Source: Pseudomonas sediminis
GTDB lineage: Bacteria > Pseudomonadota > Gammaproteobacteria > Pseudomonadales > Pseudomonadaceae
Direction of reading: 5' to 3'
Assembly: GCF_002741105.1 (NCBI RefSeq)
Contig: NZ_NIQU01000004.1
Span: 168,405-232,404, forward strand
DNA length: 64,000 nt
Below the pieces are notes generated by a model, which was given only the letters and a program-made list of their open reading frames with translations, did not search any database and was not told the DNA's origin. The translations under genes and the position numbers were made by a program. The first letter of the stretch is position 1, and each line of letters begins with the position of its first letter. This document shows positions 1 to 9,287 of this stretch, piece by piece.

Positions 1-1569
1 CGGCACGTCGAGGCTGACAAGACGCTCGTAAGCCGCACGAACATCGGCATCCCGCTCAAGTTTCCAGGCTAGGTCAGCGCGTAACTGCCAGTACTGCGGG
101 TCATCCACCGCGCTGTCGTCCACGGCGGTCAATACCGCCCAGGCCTTCTCAGGCTGAAAGAGGTTCCAATACACCTTGGCCCAGCGGATACGATCTTCGG
201 TGGTGAGGCTCGTGCGCTCAGCCATGCTGGCCCAGAGCTCAGCTTCCTTGTCGAGCTGCTGGGTATTCTCCAGCAGCATGCGCAGGCGCTTACGAGCAAA
301 CAGATGATTGGGGTAGCGCTGCAGATAAGCCCGTAGCCATGACTCTGCGTCTTCAGGAGTGCCGCGGACCTCATGGCTGTATACCAGGGTGTCGACCTCC
401 TGATCCGTCATCTGCCGCTGACGGTCGATGGCCGAGAGCGTACTGACCACCTGATCGAAATCGAACAGCTGCAATGCATAGCGCCAGACACGCTCACGCA
501 TGGCCGGGTCTTCCTGATGAGCCAGCATCTGTACCCAGTAATTCAATGCCTGCTGGGTATGCCCGGTCCATTCTGCCAGGCGTGCCAGCTCCGCCATCAA
601 CTCGAAGTCATCGGGAGCCTGCGCCAGCAGTTGCGGCCCGAGCTGCCAGGCACGCTCGATGGCACCGGATGCCAGACTTAGGCGGAAATCGGCGTTGAGT
701 GCCCGATGATCATCGGACTTCAGGTTCAACCAGTGCTGAACGAAGGTCTCGGCAAGATCGAAGCGCTGCGCCGCCTGTGCAGCGTCCACACCTTCGGCAA
801 GCCAATCCAGCGATTCCTGCTCGGCATTCAGCTCACCAAGATGCTGAGCCAGCAGCTCCGCGGCCTGCGCAGAGTGGTTTGCGGCGCGCAAGGCATTGAA
901 TGCCTCACGCAGGTACTCGACACGCTTTTGCGCATCCGGCTCCGCCGCGGCCAACTGCAGGTAGAGTTGCGCAGCCCCGCTTTGGTCATTGTTCGCCAGG
1001 CTCCACAGGGCGGCCTCGTCCAGCCAGTGAGTGCGTCGCTCGGCATCACGCTCGGCGAGCTCCTTGTAGGAGCTCACGGCCACATCCAGACCACCGATCT
1101 CCAGCGCATAACGCGCGGTGCGCTCCAGCATGGAGTTATCCAGGTCAGCGATGTTCAGCGCCCGCAACTCATCGATCAGCTGCGCACGCTGCGCGTCGCT
1201 GATACCGTCCGGATCGGCCTGAGCCCTGAGGATATCCAGCATCACCACATAGAATGGGGTAATGGCCGAAAGACGGCCTTGCAGCTGTTCGAGGTACTCG
1301 CGGGCACGCTTGAAGTCACCGACCTGAATCAACTGATCGATCAGCCTCAGCCGCAGTTGGTCATCCTCGGGGTGTGCCTTGATCAGCAGCTCGGTATAGC
1401 TGATGGCCACAGCATCAGGCGCCGAATCGGCGGCCGGTAGGAATACATCCTCGCTCTTGTAGGACAGGGCCAGCAGCGCAATCACGAAGAGCGCGACAAG
1501 CACGATCATCCATGGGTTGAGCAGGCGCGTCTGGCGCTCACGTTTATTAGTTGCAGATAAGCTTTCCAT
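1..1569 (-). CDS. pelB: PelB, N-terminal part (Pel polysaccharide export, TPR protein), truncated by window edge
   Basis: The frame is open from an ATG at 1569 to the window edge, giving 523 codons. The translation starts MESLSATNKRERQTRLLN, followed by one hydrophobic segment (about residues 20-38). The rest is helical and Ala/Leu-rich with repeated TPR-like pairs. PelB of P. aeruginosa is about 1190 residues, with an N-terminal membrane anchor, a periplasmic TPR superhelix that binds PelA, and a C-terminal outer-membrane barrel. Only the anchor and part of the TPR region lie here. The start overlaps the end of pelA by 23 bp, as expected for translational coupling in the pel operon. The assignment rests on fold pattern and position after pelA. 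Confidence 0.88.
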   Translation of the reverse strand, partial: MESLSATNKRERQTRLLNPWMIVLVALFVIALLALSYKSEDVFLPAADSAPDAVAISYTELLIKAHPEDDQLRLRLIDQLIQVGDFKRAREYLEQLQGRLSAITPFYVVMLDILRAQADPDGISDAQRAQLIDELRALNIADLDNSMLERTARYALEIGGLDVAVSSYKELAERDAERRTHWLDEAALWSLANNDQSGAAQLYLQLAAAEPDAQKRVEYLREAFNALRAANHSAQAAELLAQHLGELNAEQESLDWLAEGVDAAQAAQRFDLAETFVQHWLNLKSDDHRALNADFRLSLASGAIERAWQLGPQLLAQAPDDFELMAELARLAEWTGHTQQALNYWVQMLAHQEDPAMRERVWRYALQLFDFDQVVSTLSAIDRQRQMTDQEVDTLVYSHEVRGTPEDAESWLRAYLQRYPNHLFARKRLRMLLENTQQLDKEAELWASMAERTSLTTEDRIRWAKVYWNLFQPEKAWAVLTAVDDSAVDDPQYWQLRADLAWKLERDADVRAAYERLVSLDVP

Positions 1570-4315
1570 CTCTCACCCGCTTCATTGGCAACTCGAAGTG
1601 CCAGATACCCTTGTCAGCCTTCGCCTGAAAGCGACTGCTCCCCACCTGAACCTGACACGCCCTGTCCGAGCGAACGCTGAACGTCAGCGGAAACTCTCCC
1701 TCGAAGGAAAACGTGACGTTTCTGTCATCGTTGTAACGCCAGGCAGTCAGCGGGATGTTGGCCTCCTCAAGAGACGGACGCGGATCACGCGTTTCGCGCA
1801 GCGCCAGCACGGCCTCAGATCCACTGAGGTGCACGTACCGCCCCTGCGGCAGATCTCGCACGCCCGCAACGCCCTCGGAGCGAGACAGGTCGGGCCAGCC
1901 CAGAGCCGGGTCGAGACGCAGCGTGCGCATGCCCATGAGTCCCCTGACCAACCACGCGCCATCGCTACGTTTGGCCAGGCTCGCTCGGTAGAGGCCCTCT
2001 ACCCGCTTGATGTAATCGCTCATCCACAGCGACAAGGGCTGGCTGTCGACCATGGCCTGATAGGTCTGCTTCATCACCCGAATGGAGGCCTGCTTGGTCC
2101 CCGAGTAGAAGTGGTAATACAGGTGAAAGCCTCGCAGGCGGCGTGGGCTGTCGGTCAGCGCGAAGGTTTCCTGTACGCCACGAAAACCGTAGTAGGGACC
2201 TGTCCATAGATTCGTATAGACGTTCTCGTTGATCACCGGCGCGTAGAAGTGCAAGCCTCCGGAGGTCGGACGAATCAAAGGATAGAGGCCGGTCAGCGAA
2301 GGGTAGGCATTGGTCAGAACCGTATTGCCGCCATTGACGTTGGGCAGACCGCTGTCATACGCCAGCTTGAGCGTCTCGGCACTGGGCATGGCATCACCCG
2401 ACCAGAAGATCATCTTCACCGGCTTCTCAGGCGTGGTCAGGCGCTGGTTGATGTAGTCGCGCGCGCCCACGACCTCGCGCTGCATGTCCAGCGTCTTGTA
2501 GCCCGGAATGGCCATCATGTAGCCGTACTGCGCCTCGAAGTCTTCACGTTGCGATGACTTCTCCGGCTGCCAGAAGAACGGGTGACTGAAGGTATGGCTA
2601 GCGACCTCGACCTTGGGATCGGCAAAGATCTTGCGGGCGATCGGCTCCAGCTCACGAGCCAGGTGCGGATACATGCCCTTGGGGCCGACCTCGCCTTCGA
2701 TCACCGACACCGAAGTCAGCAACGGATAGGGGGTAATGAAATCATCCAGTACCTGGATACCGGAGTAGGGAGTACCGGTTACTTCAGCGCGCGAAACGAA
2801 ACCATCACCATCGAGGTGAACGGTGGCGATACGTCGACCGTTTTCCGTCGTCGTGTCGGGTCTGGGGATGGAAGGCAAGGCAAAGGCGCGCTGGAGGAAA
2901 GCGAAGGGGTCGACGATCCAGCGACGGTGATCCAGCCCTTCCTCGAATACATAGGGAGTCAGCACGTATCCGCCCCAACTGCCCGTAGCGACAGGTACAT
3001 AGCGCCTCTCACCGCTACGCAGAGCCACAGCGGCCTGGCTCACATCAGGATTGGTAACCGTCAGCGCCGGCAGCTCCCGGGTACGCAAGCGCATGGGCGC
3101 CTCGAACCCACCGACCAGCGCGGCATCATGCGATTCCAGTACGGCGTCATCGGCAATTGGCTGCGATAGGGTGCGAATACCAAGACGGCTGAGCAGGCTG
3201 TCGTTGTCCAGCGGCAGACCGGAAAAGAAAGCCAGCGGTACCTGTTCATCGAGCCGTTTGTTCAGCCAATCCTCGAAGATGTCGCGCTTCTCCGGGGCGC
3301 CACTGGTCATCCAGACCACGACGCCGGCATACAGTCCCTTGAGCGAACGCTGCGGCAACGAGGCGTCGGCAGGCCAGTAGTCGACGCGATAGCCCAGGTA
3401 CTCGAGCAACCCACCAAGATAGATATGGCCGGGGTTATCCTCGACCTCGCCTTCCCGAGGGTCATAGACCAGACCGATACGGCGGGGCTGGACCTCGATG
3501 GAACTCATCCCCAACGCATTCAATTCAGGCGACGTGATGTAGGGAATGAAGCCCTCACGAACCAGGCGAGCAGCAAGTTCGCGTGACTCCTTGCGCTGCT
3601 CTGGGGGCAGGTATTCGATCGCCACGACCGGAATGCCTTTTGACCGCGCGTCATCGAGGTGCGGCAGCAACCAGTCGCGATCACTTTGCGGCACCTGGCG
3701 ATAACCGCCACTTGCGGCGTCCCACCCTGCATAGAGGGACTCTACGGCTACGGCAGAAGCCACGCCCGGCAGCTCGGGTAGAACATCGAAGCCGCGATTG
3801 AAGAACAACTTGAGCTCGGGCTCGCGACGATGCATTTGCTGCAGAAGACTTTTCAGAGCAACGCGCTGAGGCTCCTGAAAAGCTTTGGGTTGGAGGTGAA
3901 AGCTGTCCAGTGTATCGAGAAAAACACCGTCGTAACCTTGCCCTTTCAGAGCACTGGCTCGGCCAAGGAGATAGTCGCGCCAGGCAGACGCATCGAGATC
4001 CATGACCTGACTGTTCCAGGCATTGTTTCTGATGCTGCTGGCAGCGCTCGCCAAGCCAGCCGCAGCGATATCGCCATGGTATTCACCGACCGACAGGTAA
4101 GCGAACACCGTGCGCCCCTGGGCCTTGAGATAAGCGAGGTCGGAAGCGGAGACATGTCCGGGCTCAACAACCACCCACTCGAACTGTGAAAGTTCGGGAA
4201 GCGGTGGCTCATCGGCGTACCAGAAAGCTACGCTGGAGGGCTGGGCAAGTGCTGTGCTAGCGAAAAACGCAACGGCCAGGCTGAAAAGCCCAGCTATTCC
4301 ATTTGAGAATTTCAA
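1547..4315 (-). CDS. pelA: PelA, Pel polysaccharide deacetylase / glycoside hydrolase
   Basis: 922 residues (P. aeruginosa PelA is 948). A signal peptide (residues 1-24, ending STALA) directs it to the periplasm. Residues about 28-290 form a GH114-like TIM barrel (FWYADEPPLPELSQFEW, YDGVFLDTLDSFH). A Rossmann-like middle follows. A polysaccharide-deacetylase domain covers about 490-760, with the metal-binding type motifs VHLDGDGFVS and ASHTFSHPF. The family partly deacetylates and trims the Pel polymer in the periplasm before export. It is the first gene of the operon and pelB overlaps its 3' end. Confidence 0.95.
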   Translation of the reverse strand: MKFSNGIAGLFSLAVAFFASTALAQPSSVAFWYADEPPLPELSQFEWVVVEPGHVSASDLAYLKAQGRTVFAYLSVGEYHGDIAAAGLASAASSIRNNAWNSQVMDLDASAWRDYLLGRASALKGQGYDGVFLDTLDSFHLQPKAFQEPQRVALKSLLQQMHRREPELKLFFNRGFDVLPELPGVASAVAVESLYAGWDAASGGYRQVPQSDRDWLLPHLDDARSKGIPVVAIEYLPPEQRKESRELAARLVREGFIPYITSPELNALGMSSIEVQPRRIGLVYDPREGEVEDNPGHIYLGGLLEYLGYRVDYWPADASLPQRSLKGLYAGVVVWMTSGAPEKRDIFEDWLNKRLDEQVPLAFFSGLPLDNDSLLSRLGIRTLSQPIADDAVLESHDAALVGGFEAPMRLRTRELPALTVTNPDVSQAAVALRSGERRYVPVATGSWGGYVLTPYVFEEGLDHRRWIVDPFAFLQRAFALPSIPRPDTTTENGRRIATVHLDGDGFVSRAEVTGTPYSGIQVLDDFITPYPLLTSVSVIEGEVGPKGMYPHLARELEPIARKIFADPKVEVASHTFSHPFFWQPEKSSQREDFEAQYGYMMAIPGYKTLDMQREVVGARDYINQRLTTPEKPVKMIFWSGDAMPSAETLKLAYDSGLPNVNGGNTVLTNAYPSLTGLYPLIRPTSGGLHFYAPVINENVYTNLWTGPYYGFRGVQETFALTDSPRRLRGFHLYYHFYSGTKQASIRVMKQTYQAMVDSQPLSLWMSDYIKRVEGLYRASLAKRSDGAWLVRGLMGMRTLRLDPALGWPDLSRSEGVAGVRDLPQGRYVHLSGSEAVLALRETRDPRPSLEEANIPLTAWRYNDDRNVTFSFEGEFPLTFSVRSDRACQVQVGSSRFQAKADKGIWHFELPMKRVRDGKLICN

Positions 4316-4675
4316 CTGATCAACCCACTGAACTGGAAAGCGTTGGCACGCCTACTTCTCTCGGAAACCTCCGGTGAGGCCTCCCCCCGTCACGTGCTGA
4401 AACTCTAGTCGACCCCTGGGCTTTGAGCACAATCGTGACACTTATATGTATCGGCATTGAATCAGCCCAACCAACAGACTGTCAATTTTCCGATAAAAAT
4501 CCCAGACAGATGGCACTAAGCCTTCATGGAACGTCAATTAAATGTCCAGCCAAAGAGGACGAGCCCGCCGCAATACTGGCTTATCAATATCGATTCAGGA
4601 AGCCTTGCACGAGAGCCCACACCTCTTTGACTTTTCATGACGGAGAGGCAAATCACACGCCTTTCGTACCGTTGC
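4316..4675 (-). promoter_or_regulatory. pel upstream region with a candidate FleQ box
   Basis: This 360-bp gene-free stretch separates pelA from the GST gene and is clearly more AT-rich between about 4430 and 4550. At 4533-4546 the sequence GTCAATTAAATGTC matches most of the FleQ-box consensus GTCANTAAATTGAC known from the P. aeruginosa pelA promoter. A weaker GTCAATTTTCCGAT lies at 4481. FleQ represses or activates pel depending on c-di-GMP. That this site is functional is inference. No gene was found in the stretch. Confidence 0.4.
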
Positions 4676-5281
4676 TCACAACGGCGCGCTGGCCTGCATT
4701 GAGGCGCGCTGGGCGAAGGCCTGCTGAAAGGCGGCCAGACCCGGATGTGCAGCGCGCCAGTCGAGATCGGCGAAGCGGAAGTCCAGGTAGCCCAGCGCGC
4801 AGGCGACGCCAATCTGCGCCAGGTCGAGCGGGCCCTGCAGTTGTTCGACCTGTCGTTCCAGCTCTGCCAGGGCGCGCTGCACCTTGCCCAACTGACCATC
4901 CAGCCAGGCTGGCCATTGCAACTCCGCTGGCCGCGCTGCCCGTTCGTAGCGCGCCAGCAGGGCCGCGTCCATCAGGCCGTCGGCCAGTGCGGCCAGGCGC
5001 AGCACCTGCCAGCGCGACGCGCCGCTAGGCAGCAGCTTCGCCCCCGGATGCAGGGTGTCGAGGTATTCGCAGATCACCCGGCTGTCGTAAAGCGCCTCAT
5101 CGCCATCGGTCAGCAGCACCGGAATCTTGCCCAGCGGATTGAGGGCATTGACCCGCTCATTGAGCGTGGTCGGCAGTACGGCAGTGTCGAGCAGTTCGAT
5201 TCGATCCAGCAGGCCGGTTTCCGCGGCCAGCACGCGAACCTTGCGGGCGAAGGGTGAAGCCGCAGCGTAGATCAGTTGCAT
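4676..5281 (-). CDS. Glutathione S-transferase family protein
   Basis: 201 residues, the usual length for a cytosolic GST. The N-terminal thioredoxin-like domain (about 1-78) begins MQLIYAAASPFARKVRVLAA, with the SPFARKVR active-site helix and the cis-Pro region NPLGKIPVLL. It then has the D-E-A-L-Y-D-S-R glutathione-binding loop and an all-helical C-terminal domain (about 88-200). The substrate cannot be told. It is divergent from a MarR-type regulator 80 bp away, a layout common for stress-inducible GST genes, so control by that regulator is likely but inferred. Confidence 0.9.
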   Translation of the reverse strand: MQLIYAAASPFARKVRVLAAETGLLDRIELLDTAVLPTTLNERVNALNPLGKIPVLLTDGDEALYDSRVICEYLDTLHPGAKLLPSGASRWQVLRLAALADGLMDAALLARYERAARPAELQWPAWLDGQLGKVQRALAELERQVEQLQGPLDLAQIGVACALGYLDFRFADLDWRAAHPGLAAFQQAFAQRASMQASAPL

Positions 5282-5361
5282 GCGCGTGTTCCTGTGTCGT
5301 GTTGTGATGAAGCGGGTGGAGGCCTTAGGCTGTTCGCCACCTCAACCGGTGTAAATATCCC

Positions 5362-5829
5362 ATGGTCATCGAGAAAAAGATCAATACGGCGTCCGTGAGT
5401 CTGAAATCGCTGGATCCGCTCGACCATAGCCTCGAGCTGTTGCATTTCGGTTTCCGCGGCCTGACGGTGGAGGCCGACCGCTTTCTCGACGCTCGCGGGT
5501 TGTCTCGTGTTCACCACCGCATTCTGTATGTGATCGCCCGCGCCGATGCAATCAGCATTGGTGAGCTGGCCACCACTCTGGGCGTCAGCAATCAGGCGCT
5601 GCATCGCCCCCTGTCGCACCTGTTCGAGCAGGCCCTGGTGCAGTACACCCGCGAACCAGGTCGGCATCGCTTCAAGCTGCTGGCCCTGAGCGAGGCAGGC
5701 ACGACGCTGGAGGCCGAAGCCACCGAGCTGGAGCGGCGCACCCTGCGCGAGGCACTGGCCACTACCGACGCCGACGGTCAGGACGCCTGGCGCCGAGTGA
5801 TGTTGGCGCTGGCCGGACAACTCAACTGA
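5362..5829 (+). CDS. MarR-family transcriptional regulator
   Basis: 155 residues with the MarR winged-helix core. Helices about 25-60 include RVHHRILYVIARADAISIGE, and the recognition helix is about 70-90 (LGVSNQALHRPLSHLFEQAL). The wing is YTREPGRHRFKLLALSEAG, followed by C-terminal dimerisation helices. MarR proteins usually repress a divergent neighbour and release DNA on binding a small phenolic or oxidant ligand. Here the neighbour is the GST gene. No clear Shine-Dalgarno precedes the ATG, so the start could be slightly off. Confidence 0.88.
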   Translation: MVIEKKINTASVSLKSLDPLDHSLELLHFGFRGLTVEADRFLDARGLSRVHHRILYVIARADAISIGELATTLGVSNQALHRPLSHLFEQALVQYTREPGRHRFKLLALSEAGTTLEAEATELERRTLREALATTDADGQDAWRRVMLALAGQLN

Positions 5830-5835
5830 GCACGC

Positions 5836-6852
5836 TCAAGTGATGCGCTCGCGCACCACGATGCACTTGGTCAGCGGCTGAATCAGCGCCTGCGGCGCCT
5901 CCTCCCAGCCCACCACCTGCGGGTTGACCAGCAGCGGGTCGCAGCAGCCGCTGTGCACCAGATCCAGCACCTTGGGGATGTGTTGCTGCACGCTGCAGGC
6001 GCCGACCGAGAAGGTGACGTCGCGCAGATACATGTCGAACAGCGGAATCTTCGGGTCATCGAAGATGATGCCGATGCACGAGCAATGCCCGCCGGGCGCC
6101 AGCGCCAGCAGCCCACGGCGCAACGCCTGATGATCACGAGTGGCGGAAATCACCAGGTCATAGCTGCGGTCGAGGTCGCGCTCCGCCAGGTCGACACCGG
6201 CGCCACTGCGCGCGGCAAGCTGCTGGCGCAGCGGATGATCGTCGAGGTAATCCACGCTGCCCGCCCCGGCCGCCCGCGCCATCTGCACGGCGAGCACGCC
6301 GAGGCTTTCCGTGCCGCCGACCACCAGCACACGGGCATCCTTACGGGTGGCCAGCGGCCGGCTGGCGGCCACCCAGGCATCGGTGAGGTTGTCACTGGCG
6401 CTGGACACCGCCACGGGGTCGAGTCCCTCCGGCAATGGCACCAGCATGGCGTCGGCAAACGGCACCATCACCAACTCGGAGAACAGCCCACCCCAGTGAC
6501 CGCCAGCAGGCACACCGTAGGCGGCCATGCGCGGCACTGCCGTGCAGGCGCTGGAGCGCCCGACCAGGCATTGGGCACAGCTGCCGCAGGCGACCTTCCA
6601 GGGCACCGAAACCAGATCGCCACGGCGCAGTTTGCGCACGGCCGAGCCCACCTCCAACACCTCGGCCACACATTCGTGGCCCAGCGCGAAGGGCGGCTCG
6701 AACGGTGTGGTACCGGCGATCAGGCGTCTATCCAGGTCACAGGAAGCCGAGGCGATGGGCCTGACCAACGCACTGGCCGCAGTAGCAAGTTGTGGATCGG
6801 GCGCCTCGACCCAGGCGAGCTTTCCGGGACCCTGAACAATGAGCTCCTTCAT
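5836..6852 (-). CDS. Zinc-dependent alcohol dehydrogenase family protein (MDR)
   Basis: 338 residues from the ATG at 6852, which overlaps the upstream thioesterase stop as ATGA. It is a medium-chain dehydrogenase. The GroES-like catalytic domain has GHECVAEVLEVGS (zinc-ligand His/Glu) and a cysteine cluster GSCAQCLVGRSSAC for the structural zinc. The Rossmann domain has a dinucleotide motif near VLVVGGTESLGVLAVQMARA. The substrate is unknown. Coupling to the thioesterase suggests a small catabolic or detoxification pair. A longer start at 6897 exists but would run into the thioesterase gene. Confidence 0.87.
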   Translation of the reverse strand: MKELIVQGPGKLAWVEAPDPQLATAASALVRPIASASCDLDRRLIAGTTPFEPPFALGHECVAEVLEVGSAVRKLRRGDLVSVPWKVACGSCAQCLVGRSSACTAVPRMAAYGVPAGGHWGGLFSELVMVPFADAMLVPLPEGLDPVAVSSASDNLTDAWVAASRPLATRKDARVLVVGGTESLGVLAVQMARAAGAGSVDYLDDHPLRQQLAARSGAGVDLAERDLDRSYDLVISATRDHQALRRGLLALAPGGHCSCIGIIFDDPKIPLFDMYLRDVTFSVGACSVQQHIPKVLDLVHSGCCDPLLVNPQVVGWEEAPQALIQPLTKCIVVRERIT

Positions 6853-7301
6853 GCCATGGCCGCTCCGATGACGAAGGTGGTGGTGGCCTTGGCGCACAGC
6901 TTGCCCTGCGCATCGAGGATGTGCGCGTCGCAGATCGCCAGGCTGCGGGTGCGCTCGACCACCCAGCCGCGCACCTGATAGACCTCGCCAGGGCGCAGCG
7001 GGCGCACGTACTTGACGTTGAGATCCACCGTCGAGTGCGGCACGTCCGCCTCCAGGGTGGAGAACAGCGCCAGCGCCGCGGCGCCGTCCAGGCAGGTGGC
7101 CGCGAAACCGCCATGCACGGCCCCGGCTGGGTTCAGGTGACGCTGATCCGGACGGCCCTCCAGAGTGATGCTACCCGCCTCCACCTGCACCGCATGGATG
7201 CCCATGGTCTCGCCGATGGACGGCGCCGGCAGCTCGCCGCGAATCAGGGCTTGTAGGGCCTTCAGGCCGGAGGTCGCGGGTAGCGAGGCGAAATCGTTCA
7301 T
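6849..7301 (-). CDS. PaaI-type hotdog-fold thioesterase
   Basis: 150 residues from the ATG at 7301 (MNDFASLPATSGLKALQ). The motif LNPAGAVHGGFAATCLDGAA is the PaaI/4HBT active-site segment (HGG...D), with the hotdog strands VDLNVKYVRPLRPGEVY after it. The family hydrolyses acyl-CoA or aryl-CoA thioesters. A start at 7490 would add an unrelated N-terminus. The gene is translationally coupled to the following dehydrogenase, and its substrate is not predictable from sequence. Confidence 0.87.
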   Translation of the reverse strand: MNDFASLPATSGLKALQALIRGELPAPSIGETMGIHAVQVEAGSITLEGRPDQRHLNPAGAVHGGFAATCLDGAAALALFSTLEADVPHSTVDLNVKYVRPLRPGEVYQVRGWVVERTRSLAICDAHILDAQGKLCAKATTTFVIGAAMA

Positions 7302-7522
7302 GGCGGTACTCCTCAAACAGGAACGGCGCAGGCATTGACCTTTACCGATACAGGACTGCCCGTACGGTAGCCCCTGCCCACCAATCACATCAACATTATT
7401 GAAATGACAAACAAGGGGGCATTCCAGACATTGCCGTCTGCAACCAAAGTCGCACCTACCAATCACCGCTGACCGACATGGATGCGGCACAATCAGCCAC
7501 CGCTGGAAAAGGACAACAGCCG

Positions 7523-8434
7523 ATGCTGATCGATGAAGAACTGACCCTGAAAAAGCTGGAGGTCTTTCTCGCCTTCATGCGCAGCGGCAACCTGGCGCGT
7601 GCCGCCAGCGAGCTGCAGACCAGCAACGTCAGTGTGCACCGCGCCATCCATTCGCTGGAAAGCGCGCTGCGCTGCCCGCTGTTCAAGCACGAGGGGCGCA
7701 ACCTGATTCCGCTGGAGAGCGCCTATGTGCTGGAAGAGAAGGCCCAGAAGCTGATCCAGGACGCCCAGGAGATGGTGCGTCTGACCCGCGAGGCGGCGGG
7801 CTTCGGCGCCGAGCGCTTCAAGCTCGGTGCGCTTTACTCGCTGACGGTGAAGACCGTGCCGCAACTGATCATGGGTCTGAAGCTGCGCCGCAGCGAGCTG
7901 AACATCGACCTGGTGCTCGGCTCCAACGTCGACCTGCTGTACAAGCTGAAGAACATGGAGCTGGACGCCATCCTGATCGCCCTCGACGACAGCGTCAGCG
8001 ATCCGGATTGCGAGCAGCTGGCGCTGTTCTCCGACGACATCTTTCTCGCCGCACCCAACGACTCGCCCTTCGCCGATCACACCGAGGTGGACCTGGCAGA
8101 TCTGCGCGATTCGACCTTCATCACCCTGACCCAAGGCTACGCCACCTTCCGCGATGGCGAGCGGGTGTTCCAGCAGGCCGGCTTCGAACCCAAGGTGGCG
8201 ATGCAGGTGAAGGACATCTTCACCCTGCTCAGCATGGTCAGCTCCGGCGTCGGTTATGCCCTGCTGCCGGGGCGCGTGGCGGCGGTGTACGAGAACCGGG
8301 TGAAGCTGATCCCGCTGCAGGCCAAGTACCACTTGCAACAGCATATCGGCGTGGTCTTTCTCAAGGCCAAGGAGCGCGACCCCAACCTGCTGGCGCTGCT
8401 GGCCGAATGCCGGATGTATAGCCGGCAATCGTAG
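7523..8434 (+). CDS. mdcR: MdcR, LysR-family regulator of malonate decarboxylase
   Basis: 303 residues from the ATG at 7523, preceded by AAGGAC about 9 bp upstream. An in-frame upstream start at 7478 is less likely. The LysR winged helix-turn-helix covers about 10-68 (LKKLEVFLAFMRSGNLARAA), followed by a linker helix and an effector-binding domain. MdcR proteins activate mdc genes in response to malonate. Unusually, the gene converges on the 3' end of the operon, about 7.5 kb from the mdcA promoter, so it must act in trans on a distant site. Confidence 0.88.
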   Translation: MLIDEELTLKKLEVFLAFMRSGNLARAASELQTSNVSVHRAIHSLESALRCPLFKHEGRNLIPLESAYVLEEKAQKLIQDAQEMVRLTREAAGFGAERFKLGALYSLTVKTVPQLIMGLKLRRSELNIDLVLGSNVDLLYKLKNMELDAILIALDDSVSDPDCEQLALFSDDIFLAAPNDSPFADHTEVDLADLRDSTFITLTQGYATFRDGERVFQQAGFEPKVAMQVKDIFTLLSMVSSGVGYALLPGRVAAVYENRVKLIPLQAKYHLQQHIGVVFLKAKERDPNLLALLAECRMYSRQS

Positions 8435-8485
8435 TCGCAAGCGTCGCCGCTGAAGCGCCTCCCACAGGGCAGCGCGTTCAGCCCG

Positions 8486-8515
8486 AATAAAAAGCCCGCC
8501 ATGGCGGCGGGCAAA
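8486..8515 (-). terminator. Rho-independent terminator after madM
   Basis: Read on the minus strand: GCCCGCC, a short loop, GGCGGGC, then TTTTTATT. It lies just past the madM stop and between the convergent mdcR and madM genes, so it ends the mdc operon transcript. Confidence 0.8.
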
Positions 8516-8517
8516 GG

Positions 8518-9282
8518 TCAGCCTAGAAGGCCTCGCATCAGAAAGTAGAGCAACGATGGGCCGAGCAGGCAGCCCAGTGCGGTGTAGAACGCCGCTGTCA
8601 GGCAACCGTATGGCACCAATTTCGGATCGGTTGCCGCCAGGCCACCGGCCACGCCGCTGGAAGTGCCCATCAGACCGCCGAAGATCACCGCGCTGCGCGG
8701 GTTGTTCAGGCCGATATAGGGCGCGATGAAGGGCGTCGCCACCATCACCAGAATCGCCTTGATCAGGCCGGCGGCAATCGACAGGGCCATCACATCGGAG
8801 CTGGCGCCGATAGCCGCACCGGTTACCGGACCAACGATGTAAGTCACCGCGCCGGTGCCGATGGTGGTCAGGCTGACCACGTCGGTATAACCGAAGGCCA
8901 TGGCCACCCCGACACCCGCCACGAAGGAGGCGAAGACGCCGACGAACAGCGCCAGCACCCCGGCGAAACCGGCGCGCTTGAGTTCCTCGACACTGACGCC
9001 GAAACCGGTGGCGACGATGGCGAAGTCGCGCAGCATGGCCCCACCGAGCAGGCCGATGCCGGCGAACAGCGGGATATCCACCAGGCCTTTCTGGCCGCCG
9101 GTGTAAGCCCCGCCGATATAGGACAGCAGCAAGCCGAGCAGGATGGCGATAGCCGAGCCATGCAGGCGGCCCTTGGTGAATTTGTCGGAAATCCAGTACG
9201 ACACCCACATGGTGATGCCGATGATGGCGAAGCCGCTGAGCAGGCCGTAGCCGGTAATGACCTTCATCAAAGATTCGTACAT
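8518..9282 (-). CDS. madM: MadM, malonate transporter subunit
   Basis: 254 residues from the ATG at 9282 (MYESLMKVITGYGLLSG). A GTG at 9291 overlapping the madL stop is an alternative start. It is strongly hydrophobic with about seven to eight membrane segments and glycine-rich loops (GGAYTGGQKGLVDIP, GTGAVTYIVGPVTGAAIGAS). MadL and MadM together form the sodium-dependent malonate importer. It is the last gene of the mdc operon and is followed directly by a terminator. Confidence 0.9.
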   Translation of the reverse strand: MYESLMKVITGYGLLSGFAIIGITMWVSYWISDKFTKGRLHGSAIAILLGLLLSYIGGAYTGGQKGLVDIPLFAGIGLLGGAMLRDFAIVATGFGVSVEELKRAGFAGVLALFVGVFASFVAGVGVAMAFGYTDVVSLTTIGTGAVTYIVGPVTGAAIGASSDVMALSIAAGLIKAILVMVATPFIAPYIGLNNPRSAVIFGGLMGTSSGVAGGLAATDPKLVPYGCLTAAFYTALGCLLGPSLLYFLMRGLLG

Positions 9283-9287
9283 GGCAG

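Noticed and set aside
8455..8468. CGCCTCCCACAGGG as a REPIN
   Set aside because: Only a half-like fragment without a facing partner; noted as a possible remnant but not listed as a repeat.
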